Positions 1 to 8,105 of a DNA stretch of 36,312 bases are shown piece after piece (the first letter of the stretch is position 1; each line of letters starts with the position of its first letter). The DNA is from Muribaculaceae bacterium. Lineage in GTDB: Bacteria > Bacteroidota > Bacteroidia > Bacteroidales > Muribaculaceae. The notes below the pieces were generated by a model, which saw only the letters and a list, made by a program, of their open reading frames with translations, did no database searches and was not told the DNA's origin. The stretch is from contig JAGAUN010000017.1 of the NCBI GenBank assembly GCA_017620715.1, forward strand, positions 1 to 36,312. Reading direction: 5' to 3'. Position numbers and translations under genes: made by a program.

Positions 1-1
1 G

Positions 2-391
2 ATAGAGACGCGTCGCCGCAAGGTGGCCCGCATAGCCTGCGATATACCCGCACAGGAGGTGATAGAGGCCGGTGTACCCACCGACACACTGCTTGTGGGC
101 TGGGGCGGCACTTACGGCCATCTGCGCACAGCCGCCGCCGAGCTTACAGCCGAGGGTGTGCCCGTTGACCTGGTGCAGCTGCGCTATATCAACCCGCTGC
201 CCGCCAATATGGGCGAAATATTCGCACGCTACAAGCGCGTGATAGTGGCCGAGCTCAACACCGGCATGCTTGCCGACTATCTGCAGAGCCGCTTCCCCGA
301 GGCACACATAGAGCGAATAAACAAGGTGCAAGGCCAGCCCTTCATGGTAGAAGAGGTGGCCGAGGCCGTAAAACGTATCATCAACAGCTGA
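2..391 (+). CDS. korA: 2-oxoglutarate:ferredoxin oxidoreductase alpha subunit, C-terminal part
   Basis: This is the last ~129 codons of a gene that begins before the window. The frame is open from base 2 with no start needed, and the stop is at 389-391. The stretch around LLVGWGGTYGHLRTA and the following VDLVQLRYINPLP and VIVAELNTGMLADYL match the C-terminal domain of 2-oxoacid:acceptor oxidoreductase alpha subunits, which helps bind CoA and the beta subunit. The enzyme converts 2-oxoglutarate and CoA to succinyl-CoA in the cytoplasm, reducing ferredoxin. It is followed after 8 bases by the beta subunit, so the two are cotranscribed. The GTG at 23 is only an internal codon. Specificity for 2-oxoglutarate rather than another 2-oxoacid rests on overall similarity and the pairing with korB. 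Confidence 0.9.
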   Translation: METRRRKVARIACDIPAQEVIEAGVPTDTLLVGWGGTYGHLRTAAAELTAEGVPVDLVQLRYINPLPANMGEIFARYKRVIVAELNTGMLADYLQSRFPEAHIERINKVQGQPFMVEEVAEAVKRIINS

Positions 392-399
392 GCCACACC

Positions 400-1416
400 A
401 TGCAAGAGACACATAATTACACCCCTCAGGAATACAAGAGCGACCAGCCGGTGCGCTGGTGTCCCGGTTGCGGCGACCACGCCATACTCAACTCGCTCCA
501 CAAAGCCATGGCAACCCTCGGCATCGCCCCCCACAACACTGCCGTGATTTCGGGCATAGGATGCTCGTCGCGTCTGCCGTATTACATGAACACCTACGGT
601 TTTCACACCATACACGGACGCGGTGCGGCCGTGGCTACCGGCGTGAAGATAGCCAACCCCGAGCTGACCGTATGGCAGATTTCGGGCGACGGCGACGGTC
701 TGGCCATCGGCGGCAACCACTTCATACACGCCGTGCGCCGCAATATCGACATAAACATACTGCTGCTCAACAATAAGATATACGGCCTGACCAAGGGCCA
801 GTATTCGCCCACATCGGCCCGAGGATTCGTGTCGAAATCGTCGCCCTACGGCACGGTCGAAGACCCGTTTATCCCCGCCGAATTAGTGTTTGGCGCCCGC
901 GGCAACTTCTTTGCCCGCAGCATCGATGTGGAGCTCGGCGTGACACAGGAGTGCCTCGTGGCCGCCGGACGTCACCACGGCACCGCCGTGACCGAGATAC
1001 TGCAGAACTGCGTGATATACAACAACGGCATACACTCGCCCATCACCGACCGCCAGTATCGCCCCGACCGCACCATACACCTGGAGCACGGCAAGAAGAT
1101 GCTCTTCGGCAAGGATAAGGAGAAGGGCATTGTGCAGGACGGTTTCTACCTCAAGGCTGTAACTCTGGGCGAGGATGGCTACACCATCGACGATGTGCTC
1201 GTGCACGACGCCCACACCCCCTCCAACTTCCTGCATCAGCAGCTGGCCATGATGGACGGCACAGAGCTGCCCCTCGCCATAGGCGTGATACGCGACGTTG
1301 ACGCTCCCACCTACAACGACGCCCTCGACTCCCAGATACGCGAGGTGCGCACAGCCAAGGGATTCGACTCCCTGCGCTCGATGATACTGGCCGGCGACAC
1401 CTGGACGGTGGAATAA
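400..1416 (+). CDS. korB: 2-oxoglutarate:ferredoxin oxidoreductase beta subunit
   Basis: This 338-residue protein is the thiamine-diphosphate subunit that pairs with KorA. It has the CPGCGDH motif at residues 21-27 (likely cluster ligands Cys21 and Cys24, with Cys55 in GIGCSSR), the diphosphate/Mg-binding GDGDG at 96-100, and the matching NNKIYGLTKGQ at 124-134. The length is usual for KorB. The ATG lies 8 bases after the korA stop, which indicates translational coupling. The complex works in the TCA cycle, oxidatively or in reductive succinyl-CoA carboxylation, as is common in anaerobic Bacteroidales. A hairpin with a T-run follows the stop at ~1475. Confidence 0.95.
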   Translation: MQETHNYTPQEYKSDQPVRWCPGCGDHAILNSLHKAMATLGIAPHNTAVISGIGCSSRLPYYMNTYGFHTIHGRGAAVATGVKIANPELTVWQISGDGDGLAIGGNHFIHAVRRNIDINILLLNNKIYGLTKGQYSPTSARGFVSKSSPYGTVEDPFIPAELVFGARGNFFARSIDVELGVTQECLVAAGRHHGTAVTEILQNCVIYNNGIHSPITDRQYRPDRTIHLEHGKKMLFGKDKEKGIVQDGFYLKAVTLGEDGYTIDDVLVHDAHTPSNFLHQQLAMMDGTELPLAIGVIRDVDAPTYNDALDSQIREVRTAKGFDSLRSMILAGDTWTVE

Positions 1417-1474
1417 CGCCCCGCCCCCACAGCAGGCTTATCCCTTCGACATATTTCACATTGCATAAAAAGAG

Positions 1475-1512
1475 GCGCCCCCGCACAACTGAGTGCGAGG
1501 GCGCTGATTTTT
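1475..1512 (+). terminator. Intrinsic terminator after korB
   Basis: A GC-rich hairpin (arms GCGCCC...CGCAC and GTGCG...GGGCGC, one unpaired base) is followed by TGATTTTTC. It sits 58 bases after the korB stop and before the convergent yebC. Confidence 0.7.
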
Positions 1513-1546
1513 CAGGCCCGGCGTAGAGCCCGATGCGGGGGAGTGC

Positions 1547-2269
1547 TTACTCTTCGGCTTCCTTCATGTTGTGGAATACATTCTGCACATCCTCATCCTC
1601 CTCAAACTTCTCGAGGAGCTTCTCTACGGCAGCGCGCTGCTCTTCTGTAACCTCCTTGAGATCGTTGGGGATACGCTCGAATTCCGACGAGATAATCTCG
1701 TAACCGTTGTCTTCGAGATACTTCTGGATGTTGGAGTAGTCTTCGAAAGCGCCGTAAAGCACTATTTCCTCCTCGTCGGCCTCGAGCTCGTCGACGCCGC
1801 AGTCAATCAGTTCCAGTTCGAGTTCTTCGATATCTTTTCCCTCCACGGGCTTGATTTTAAACACGCTCTTGTGTTCGAAGAGGAACGAGAGCGAGCCCTG
1901 TGTGCCGAGCGAGCCGTTGTGCTTGTTGAAGTAGGAGCGCACGTTGGCCACGGTGCGGGTATTGTTGTCGGTGGCGGCTTCGACCACAATGGCTATACCA
2001 TGCGGCCCGTATCCTTCGTATACAATTTCCTTGTAGTCGCCGGCATCTTTGTCGGTAGCCTTCTTGATGGCACGCTCCACAGTGTCTTTGGGCATGTTGG
2101 CGGCCTTGGCGTTTTGCATCAGCGCGCGCAGACGGGGGTTGCTGTCGGGGTCGGGACCGCCCGCTTTGGCGGCTATGGTTATCTCCTTGCCGATGCGTGT
2201 GAAGGTGCGCGACATATTGCCCCAGCGTTTGAGCTTGCGGGCTTTGCGGTATTCAAATGCTCTTCCCAT
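1547..2269 (-). CDS. YebC/PmpR family protein (TACO1 family)
   Basis: This 240-residue protein is in the usual size range of the YebC/TACO1 family. The N-terminus MGRAFEYRKARKLKRW, then FTRIGKEI and MPKDTVERAIKKA, are hallmarks of the family, and the EIVYEGYGPHGIAIVVE segment is its signature core. Members were annotated as DNA-binding regulators, and several are now known to help ribosomes through difficult sequences such as proline runs. Which role applies here cannot be read from the sequence. The gene starts 37 bases after the pheT stop on the same strand, so it is probably transcribed with pheT. The acidic C-terminus (EEDEDVQNVFHNMKEAEE) is normal for the family. Confidence 0.93.
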   Translation of the reverse strand: MGRAFEYRKARKLKRWGNMSRTFTRIGKEITIAAKAGGPDPDSNPRLRALMQNAKAANMPKDTVERAIKKATDKDAGDYKEIVYEGYGPHGIAIVVEAATDNNTRTVANVRSYFNKHNGSLGTQGSLSFLFEHKSVFKIKPVEGKDIEELELELIDCGVDELEADEEEIVLYGAFEDYSNIQKYLEDNGYEIISSEFERIPNDLKEVTEEQRAAVEKLLEKFEEDEDVQNVFHNMKEAEE

Positions 2270-2306
2270 GAGTGTGATGTATAGTATATTTTGTTTAGTA
2301 ATTGAA

Positions 2307-4772
2307 TTATCGGAGTGTTGCGCCGAGCTGTTTCTGCAGATTGGCTATGATTTTGGCCATTACGGCGTCAATCTGGCGGTCTTGCAGTGTTCGTTCGTCG
2401 TCCTGTAGGGTGATGTTGATGGCGTACGATTTCTTGCCCTCGGGCAGGTTTTTGCCCTCGTAGACGTCGAAGAGGCTTACGCCGCGCAGCAGCTTGCGCT
2501 CGCTTGAGCGTACGGTCTGCTCAATCTGCTGCATGGTCACGCCCTTGTCGACGAGCAGAGCCAGGTCGCGGCTCACGGCCATTGTCTTGGGGAGGGGAGT
2601 GGAGCTCACCTTGTGGCGCGAGGCAATTCTGACCATCTCGGCCCATTCGAGCTCGGCATACATCACCTCCTGCTTGATGCCGCAGAGCTGCAGTTCGCGA
2701 CGGGCTACGATGCCGAGCGAGCCGAGGTATTTGCCCGAGCGGGCGGCAATGTCGAGGCCGGCGGCGAAGATGGCCGACTGTGTGGGGGTGAGTTTCAGCT
2801 CGGCGGGGTTGATGCCGATGCGTGCGAAGATATTCTCGACAATGGCGCGCAGGTGGTATACCGAAGCGTCGGCGCCGGCTTCGAGCCACGATGCGGGGCG
2901 TATCTTGCCGGTGAGCCAAAGGCCGAGGTGCGATGTCTCGCTATAGGGGGCCAGAGGTGCCTCGGCGGTGGGCTGAGCCTCGGGGTTGAAGCGGTATACA
3001 TGTCCCATCTCGTAGAACATCAGATTTTCGGCGCGACGGTTGACGTTGTGCGCTATCGATTCGAGACCGCCGTAGAGCAGCGTCTGGCGCATCACGCTCA
3101 GGTCGGCGCTCAGGGGGTTGAGCAGGCTTACGCAGCGGTCGGCCGGGTATGCCTGGGAGTCGGTGTAGTAGCGCACGGCAGTGAGCGAGTTGTTGAGAAT
3201 CTCGTTGAAGCCCTGTGCGGTGAGCTGCTCCGATATGAGGTTGGTGAGGGCGCAGTCGATGTCGGCCTGCGACTTGAACGAGAGCGACGAGTGCACCGTG
3301 GTGCCCATCTCCACATTGTTGTAGCCGTAGATGCGCAGTATATCCTCAACCACGTCGCAGGGGCGCTGCACATCCACACGGTATGTGGGCACGCGGAGGT
3401 GCGCCTCGGAGTCGGTTGCGGCAGTCACATCCATCTCGAGCGAGCGGGCTATGGCGAGCATCGTTTCCGAAGGGATTTCCTTGCCTATGAGGGTGCGGGC
3501 GTAGTTGAAGTCGAGAGTCACGTCGAATGGCATCACCGGCTCGGGGTATATGTCGACGGGAGCGCCGCATATCTCACCGCCGGCAATCTCCTTGATGAGC
3601 AGGGCGGCGAGCTTGATGGCGTAGAGAGTGATATTGGGGTCGGTGCCGCGCTCGTAGCGGAACGAGGCATCGGTCTGCAGGCCCTGGCGGCGGGCCGTCT
3701 TGCGTATCGATGTGGGGTTGAAATATGCCGATTCGAGGAAAATGTCGGTGGTCTGCTCGGTGACGCCCGACTCTATGCCGCCGAATACCCCGGCTATGCA
3801 CATGGGCTTGGTGGCTGAGCAAATCATCAGGTCGGCCTCCGAGAGTTTGTGTTCCACGCCGTCGAGAGTAACGAAGGGTGTGCCTTCGGGGCAGTGGCCC
3901 ACCATTACCTTACCGCCGTCGATTTTGGCGATGTCGAAGCAGTGGAGCGGCTGACCGAAGCCGTGGAGTATGTAGTTGGTGATATCGACTACGGCATTGA
4001 TGGGCCGCTGGCCTATGGCCGTGAGACGGTTTTTGAGCCACTCGGGACTCTCGCAGTTGTGTATGCCGCGTATGGTGAGGCCGGTGTAGCGGGGGCACGC
4101 TTTATAGTCGAGCACCTCTACGGGTATGGCGCCGTCGGGGCGGTCGGGAGCGAAAGCGTCGACCGAGGGACGCGATGCCTCAAGAGCGTCGGAGTGGCAT
4201 TTGCTCCATGCCGAGAGGTCGCGTGCCACACCGTAGTGGCTTGCAGCGTCGATGCGGTTGGGGGTGAGGTCGACCTCGAGCACATAGTCGGATGTGAGGC
4301 CGAAATACTCGGCCGCAGGGGTGCCGGGCTTCACTTCGTCGGCAATCACAATGATGCCGTCGTGCGAGGTGCCCACGCCTATCTCATCTTCGGCGCAAAT
4401 CATGCCGAACGATTCTACGCCACGTATCTTTGACTTTTTGATTTTAAATTCCTTGTCGCCGTCGTAGAGCGTAGTGCCTACGGTGGCTACCACAACCGTC
4501 TGGCCGGCCGCCACATTAGGCGCGCCGCACACTATCTGTGTGGCCTGACCGTCGCCGAGGTCAACGGTGGTGATGTGCAGGTGGTCGCTGTCGGGGTGCT
4601 CCACGCAGGTGAGCACCTTGCCTATCACCAGGCCGCGCAGACCGCCGCGTATGCTTTCTACCTCCTCTACCGAGCCTGTTTCGAGTCCGATTGAAGTGAG
4701 GGCTTCGGCCAGCTGCTCGGGCAAGAGGGTAACGGGTATGTAGTCTTTAAGCCAATTGTAAGAAATATTCAT
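2307..4772 (-). CDS. pheT: Phenylalanine-tRNA ligase beta subunit
   Basis: This 821-residue cytoplasmic protein is the beta chain of the (alpha-beta)2 enzyme that charges tRNA-Phe. It shows the N-terminal MNISYNWLKDYIP start, an EMAP-like tRNA-binding OB domain (about 40-150, with CVEHPDSDHLHITTVDLG), the B3/B4 editing region (about 210-400, including FGQPLHCFDIAKI and the EYERGTD-like SFRYERGTDP), a B5 domain, the catalytic-like core, and a C-terminal FDX-ACB anticodon-binding domain (from about 725, ending at the stop). Length and domain order are as in other Bacteroidetes. A -7 box lies about 40 bases upstream of the start. The alpha subunit gene is not in the window. Confidence 0.97.
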   Translation of the reverse strand: MNISYNWLKDYIPVTLLPEQLAEALTSIGLETGSVEEVESIRGGLRGLVIGKVLTCVEHPDSDHLHITTVDLGDGQATQIVCGAPNVAAGQTVVVATVGTTLYDGDKEFKIKKSKIRGVESFGMICAEDEIGVGTSHDGIIVIADEVKPGTPAAEYFGLTSDYVLEVDLTPNRIDAASHYGVARDLSAWSKCHSDALEASRPSVDAFAPDRPDGAIPVEVLDYKACPRYTGLTIRGIHNCESPEWLKNRLTAIGQRPINAVVDITNYILHGFGQPLHCFDIAKIDGGKVMVGHCPEGTPFVTLDGVEHKLSEADLMICSATKPMCIAGVFGGIESGVTEQTTDIFLESAYFNPTSIRKTARRQGLQTDASFRYERGTDPNITLYAIKLAALLIKEIAGGEICGAPVDIYPEPVMPFDVTLDFNYARTLIGKEIPSETMLAIARSLEMDVTAATDSEAHLRVPTYRVDVQRPCDVVEDILRIYGYNNVEMGTTVHSSLSFKSQADIDCALTNLISEQLTAQGFNEILNNSLTAVRYYTDSQAYPADRCVSLLNPLSADLSVMRQTLLYGGLESIAHNVNRRAENLMFYEMGHVYRFNPEAQPTAEAPLAPYSETSHLGLWLTGKIRPASWLEAGADASVYHLRAIVENIFARIGINPAELKLTPTQSAIFAAGLDIAARSGKYLGSLGIVARRELQLCGIKQEVMYAELEWAEMVRIASRHKVSSTPLPKTMAVSRDLALLVDKGVTMQQIEQTVRSSERKLLRGVSLFDVYEGKNLPEGKKSYAINITLQDDERTLQDRQIDAVMAKIIANLQKQLGATLR

Positions 4773-4809
4773 TGTATATAAAAATGTGTAGCTATTGGTT
4801 TCAGAGGTG

Positions 4810-4817
4810 CAAAGGTA
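4810..4817 (-). promoter_or_regulatory. -7 element of a pheT promoter
   Basis: Read on the minus strand this is TACCTTTG, matching the Bacteroidetes -7 consensus TAnnTTTG, and it would give a leader of about 30 bases before pheT. No good -33 TTTG is seen at the standard spacing, so it may be a weak or factor-dependent promoter just past the end of the endonuclease gene. Confidence 0.55.
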
Positions 4818-4823
4818 GCAAAA

Positions 4824-7241
4824 TTATTTCACAACCACACGTCGCGAGAAGTCGTCGACCACAACAATATAGAGGCCCTTGGCGAGCTCAAACGAGTGTT
4901 CGCCCGGCTCGAGGGTGTCGCTGATGTGGGCAATGCCGTCGATGCTGTAAACGGTGACGTGCTTGGGCTCCTCCTTGACTTCGACAACGAGGTGCGAGTC
5001 GCGGCAGAAGGCATCCCAAGAGTGGTAATAGAGCTCTTCGATAGCCCCGAGTTCCGAATAGTTGGTTATGGCGATGTTGTCGATAAGCCAGCGGCCTGAC
5101 GATGACGACGATTCGAATTTGATTCGGGCCTCGCCCGGTACGTTGAGTGTTGTAGTGTATGTTTTGGAGGTTGTCTCGCTAATGGTATAGTCGGCTCCTT
5201 CAATCCATGTAGAGCCGTTGTCGGTGCTGTAATACAGGGTGAGAGCAACCGAGGCATCGTTGGCGTTTGGCCATTTGGCTACGTCGAAGGTCACGGTGCC
5301 GAGTCCGCCGGCTTTGTTTTCGTTCATGGCTATTGAGGAACCGCTGTTTTTCATGCGAAGGGCCGTGGTCTTGTTGAATGCCTTATCCTGAGAGGTTGTG
5401 CCGAAGCCGCCCTGTGTAACTTTCCATGAGCAGGCAGTGCCTTGGAATGTTGTGCTGGAATAAGCTTTGACCGCTGTGGTGGGATTTTCGACTCCCTCCC
5501 AGTCTTCGATGAATGATGCGGGGGCCGGGGTGTCGGTGACGGTGGCTGTGGCTTCGGCATTGTCGTTGGTGTAGGCGTCGCACGACACGGTGATGAATGT
5601 GGAGTAGGTGTCGGCTACGGCCGAGAGCACGCGCAGATAGAAGCGGTCTTCGCCCGTGGTGAGGGAAGTGAATGTATCCCAGTTCGACTTGTCGGTCGAT
5701 ACCTGGAAAGGAGCGTCGACCTCAACGGTGATGTCCTCAGAGATATTGTCGATTTCGAGGAGAATCTCGGCGGCGTCGGAGGGTGTGCCGGTTGTGGTCT
5801 CGAAAGCGAGTGTGCCGTCGAACAGCACACCTATGTAAGGAATGGCGTCGGCAGTGGTGGCGCTCTTCACCGCAGAGGTGAGGCTGCCCGATGTGAGGTA
5901 GAAGGTGTATTGGGTAAGGGGGTCGAGGCCGGTCACTTCGTAGTGTCCGGTTGAGGCAGTTACGCTTTTGGGGTAGCCGGGCACATACTCGGAGCCCTGC
6001 TTTACGTGGAGGGTATAAGAGGTGGCGTCGTTGAGGTATACCCAGCGTACCATAAACGATTCATTGGATATTGATGAGGCGTCGTAGATGGGGAGACCGT
6101 CCTCAACGGTACATGTTACTGTGACTTCGGAGGTGAGGTCGCCGCACACAATGTTGAGCGAGCCCTCAATGTCGCCCGCAGTGGCGGAGTTGACAGTGAG
6201 CGTTACGTTGTAGCCCTGGTTGACCTGGGCCGGGGTGAGAGTGGCGGGGGTGACGGAGAGTGCCGATGAGCCGGAGACAAAGAGATAGGCGGTTTCGGCA
6301 ATGTCGCTGCCCTTTACCATCACTTTCTGTGTGCGGGCTATTCCGGCAGCCGCGTAGCCGAGGGCGATGGTGGAGCCGTCGGACGGCTGGGTGAGCTTGG
6401 GTGTAGCTGTGGTGGTTGAATACCAGGGGGTGCCTACCTTGTTGCCCCAGATATATTCGGCGAGCTCGGGGTGGTCAATGAAGGGGTTGCGGTTGTTCTG
6501 GCGGGCATAAACCGCTTCCTGACGGTCGAGCTCCTTCTGACTCACCTCGTCCATGCGGGTCCATTTCATGAGCAGGTTCACTGCCCATGTCTTAAATGCC
6601 GGGTAGCTGTTGCCGGCGAGCATGTCGCTGCTCCAGCCCGAGATGCGGTCGTTGTAGCAGGCTGCCATGTAGAAATATGAGCGTGCAAAGTCGCCCTTAT
6701 ACATATCGTCGGGCTCGAATACCGTGCCGGAATATCCCGAGAAAGTGCTTGAACCGAGACGTCCCAAAGCCTTTACACCGCCCGACGATGCCACATAGGT
6801 GCCGTTGGCGCACTCGCCGAAGGGGAAGTTGGAGCGCTGACCGTTGACTTTGCCGTCGGTAGGATAGATATGGAAAGCGTCAGATACCATAGGCGAGGCA
6901 TCGTCGAACCAGCTCTTGGGAAATGAGTGTTCGCGGTTGTAGCAGTCGCCGATGTTGGTGTAATTGCCGCACTGCTCATTGCCGGGATTCCAGCGCTTGG
7001 TTGAGTACATATCCCAAATTTTACCGTTCTCGTCGATATCTGAGGTCTTGTAAAGATCCCACAGACCTTTGTAGGATACCGTTGTATGTGAGGTGATGGT
7101 AGTATAGAGGGCTTCGAGAAGGGCTTGCCCCGTTTTGCCCTCGCATTTGTCGTAATAACCCGAGGGAATGGCGGCCGAAACACTTAGCCCCGAGCCGAGC
7201 AAGATGGCGGTGATTGCCGATAACCTATTAAAAAGTTTCAT
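4824..7241 (-). CDS. Secreted endonuclease I family protein with C-terminal beta domains
   Basis: The ATG at 7241 was chosen because it starts a clear signal peptide (MKLFNRLSAITAILLGSGLS, cleavage near VSAA); an upstream in-frame ATG at 7286 would precede the signal with an unlikely extension. The mature protein begins with an endonuclease I (EndA/NucM) domain at about 25-275: the catalytic NREHSFPKSW is at 102-111 (likely general base His105), followed by HIYPTDGKVNGQRSNFPFGE and RNPFIDHPE, which contain the metal-ligand region. Next come an Ig/BACON-like segment, a fibronectin III-like segment (about 400-480), further beta-rich regions and a final ~75 residues resembling a Por/type IX sorting tail (GLYIVVVDDFSRRVVVK). 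At 805 residues it is much longer than classical EndA (~235). Likely role: extracellular or surface degradation of nucleic acid; surface sorting is inference. Confidence 0.85.
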   Translation of the reverse strand: MKLFNRLSAITAILLGSGLSVSAAIPSGYYDKCEGKTGQALLEALYTTITSHTTVSYKGLWDLYKTSDIDENGKIWDMYSTKRWNPGNEQCGNYTNIGDCYNREHSFPKSWFDDASPMVSDAFHIYPTDGKVNGQRSNFPFGECANGTYVASSGGVKALGRLGSSTFSGYSGTVFEPDDMYKGDFARSYFYMAACYNDRISGWSSDMLAGNSYPAFKTWAVNLLMKWTRMDEVSQKELDRQEAVYARQNNRNPFIDHPELAEYIWGNKVGTPWYSTTTATPKLTQPSDGSTIALGYAAAGIARTQKVMVKGSDIAETAYLFVSGSSALSVTPATLTPAQVNQGYNVTLTVNSATAGDIEGSLNIVCGDLTSEVTVTCTVEDGLPIYDASSISNESFMVRWVYLNDATSYTLHVKQGSEYVPGYPKSVTASTGHYEVTGLDPLTQYTFYLTSGSLTSAVKSATTADAIPYIGVLFDGTLAFETTTGTPSDAAEILLEIDNISEDITVEVDAPFQVSTDKSNWDTFTSLTTGEDRFYLRVLSAVADTYSTFITVSCDAYTNDNAEATATVTDTPAPASFIEDWEGVENPTTAVKAYSSTTFQGTACSWKVTQGGFGTTSQDKAFNKTTALRMKNSGSSIAMNENKAGGLGTVTFDVAKWPNANDASVALTLYYSTDNGSTWIEGADYTISETTSKTYTTTLNVPGEARIKFESSSSSGRWLIDNIAITNYSELGAIEELYYHSWDAFCRDSHLVVEVKEEPKHVTVYSIDGIAHISDTLEPGEHSFELAKGLYIVVVDDFSRRVVVK

Positions 7242-7283
7242 ATAGTTGAAGCAGAAAGAGTGATTTAATTGGGAATAAGCCCA

Positions 7284-7291
7284 CAAAGTTA
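7284..7291 (-). promoter_or_regulatory. -7 element upstream of the endonuclease gene
   Basis: On the minus strand this reads TAACTTTG, a match to TAnnTTTG, predicting a leader of about 35-40 bases before the ATG at 7241. No clear -33 element is seen at standard spacing. Confidence 0.5.
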
Positions 7292-7348
7292 ATATTATTT
7301 AATGGTACGCAGTGCAGTGAGAGCGTTAAATTATTAAATTTAATTTGC

Positions 7349-7356
7349 TACCTTTG
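7349..7356 (+). promoter_or_regulatory. -7 element overlapping the start of the methyltransferase gene
   Basis: TACCTTTG matches TAnnTTTG, but its last G is the first base of the most upstream GTG of the gene. Transcription would start near 7360, beside the second GTG at 7362. No good -33 is seen in the AT-rich DNA upstream. Confidence 0.5.
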
Positions 7357-8093
7357 TGGTTGTGAACCAAACTCCGTCGACATCGGGCACAGTACCTACG
7401 CTTTACCTCATACCATCGGCTATGAGCGATGCTCCGGTGCAGGATGTTATGCCGGCTTTCAATTTAGCTATTGTCAAGGAAATACGGCATTTTATTGTGG
7501 AGGATTTGCGCACGGCGCGGCGATTTCTCAAACGCGTGGACCGCAGCATCGATATCGACTCTCTCAGCTTTGCCCTGCTCAACGAGCACACCTCGCCGGC
7601 CGATGTGCCCGCTATGCTCGCCCCGATGGAGCGAGGCGAGGATATGGGTGTGATGTCGGACGCCGGCTGCCCCGCCGTGGCCGATCCCGGCGCCCTTGCC
7701 GTGGCTGAGGCACAGCGCCGCGGTTATCGCGTACGGCCTCTCGTAGGCCCCTCGAGTATATTGCTCGCCCTGATGGGCTCGGGCTTCAACGGCCAGAGCT
7801 TCACATTCCGCGGCTATCTTCCCGTAGAAGCGCCGGCGCGTACTGCTGCCCTCAAGGAGATGACACGCGAGATAACGCGTTATCGCCGCACCCAGATTTT
7901 TATCGAGACCCCGTATCGCAACAACCGGCTCCTGGCCGAACTGGCATCGGCGCTTCCCGGCGAAATGCTGCTGTGTGTGGCCTCCGACATAACCGGCGAG
8001 CGCGAGAGCATCATCACACGGCCATTGCGTCAGTGGCGCACGGCTACTTACGACTACGGGCGTATTCCCGCCATATTTCTTCTATATCAGTAG
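7356..8093 (+). CDS. RsmI-like SAM-dependent methyltransferase (tetrapyrrole methylase fold)
   Basis: This protein of about 245 residues belongs to the tetrapyrrole methylase/RsmI superfamily. PTLYLIPSAMSD is the first strand, HFIVEDLRTARRFLKR corresponds to the AEDTR-type region of RsmI, GVMSDAGCPAVADPG is the family's SDAGxPxxxDPG signature, and VGPSSILLALMGSGF and FTFRGYLPVE are the next conserved blocks. RsmI 2'-O-methylates C1402 of 16S rRNA; this shorter divergent paralogue is typical of Bacteroidetes and its target is not established. The start is uncertain: no ATG precedes the conserved PTLYLIP strand, only GTG at 7356 and 7362, and the -7 box overlaps the first. The ATG inside ..PSAM would remove the first strand and is unlikely. 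It is followed 12 bases later by the next gene. Confidence 0.85.
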   Translation: MVVNQTPSTSGTVPTLYLIPSAMSDAPVQDVMPAFNLAIVKEIRHFIVEDLRTARRFLKRVDRSIDIDSLSFALLNEHTSPADVPAMLAPMERGEDMGVMSDAGCPAVADPGALAVAEAQRRGYRVRPLVGPSSILLALMGSGFNGQSFTFRGYLPVEAPARTAALKEMTREITRYRRTQIFIETPYRNNRLLAELASALPGEMLLCVASDITGERESIITRPLRQWRTATYDYGRIPAIFLLYQ

Positions 8094-8105
8094 TTGAGGA
8101 TTGCA

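Noticed and set aside
1571..2284. Long open frame of 237 codons on the plus strand opposite yebC
   Set aside because: It is the antisense shadow of a conserved gene, with a composition typical of reversed codons and no domain.
2613..3818. Open frame of 401 codons opposite pheT
   Set aside because: It is a shadow of the well-conserved pheT frame; its Gly/Val/Ala-rich, low-information sequence resembles no family.
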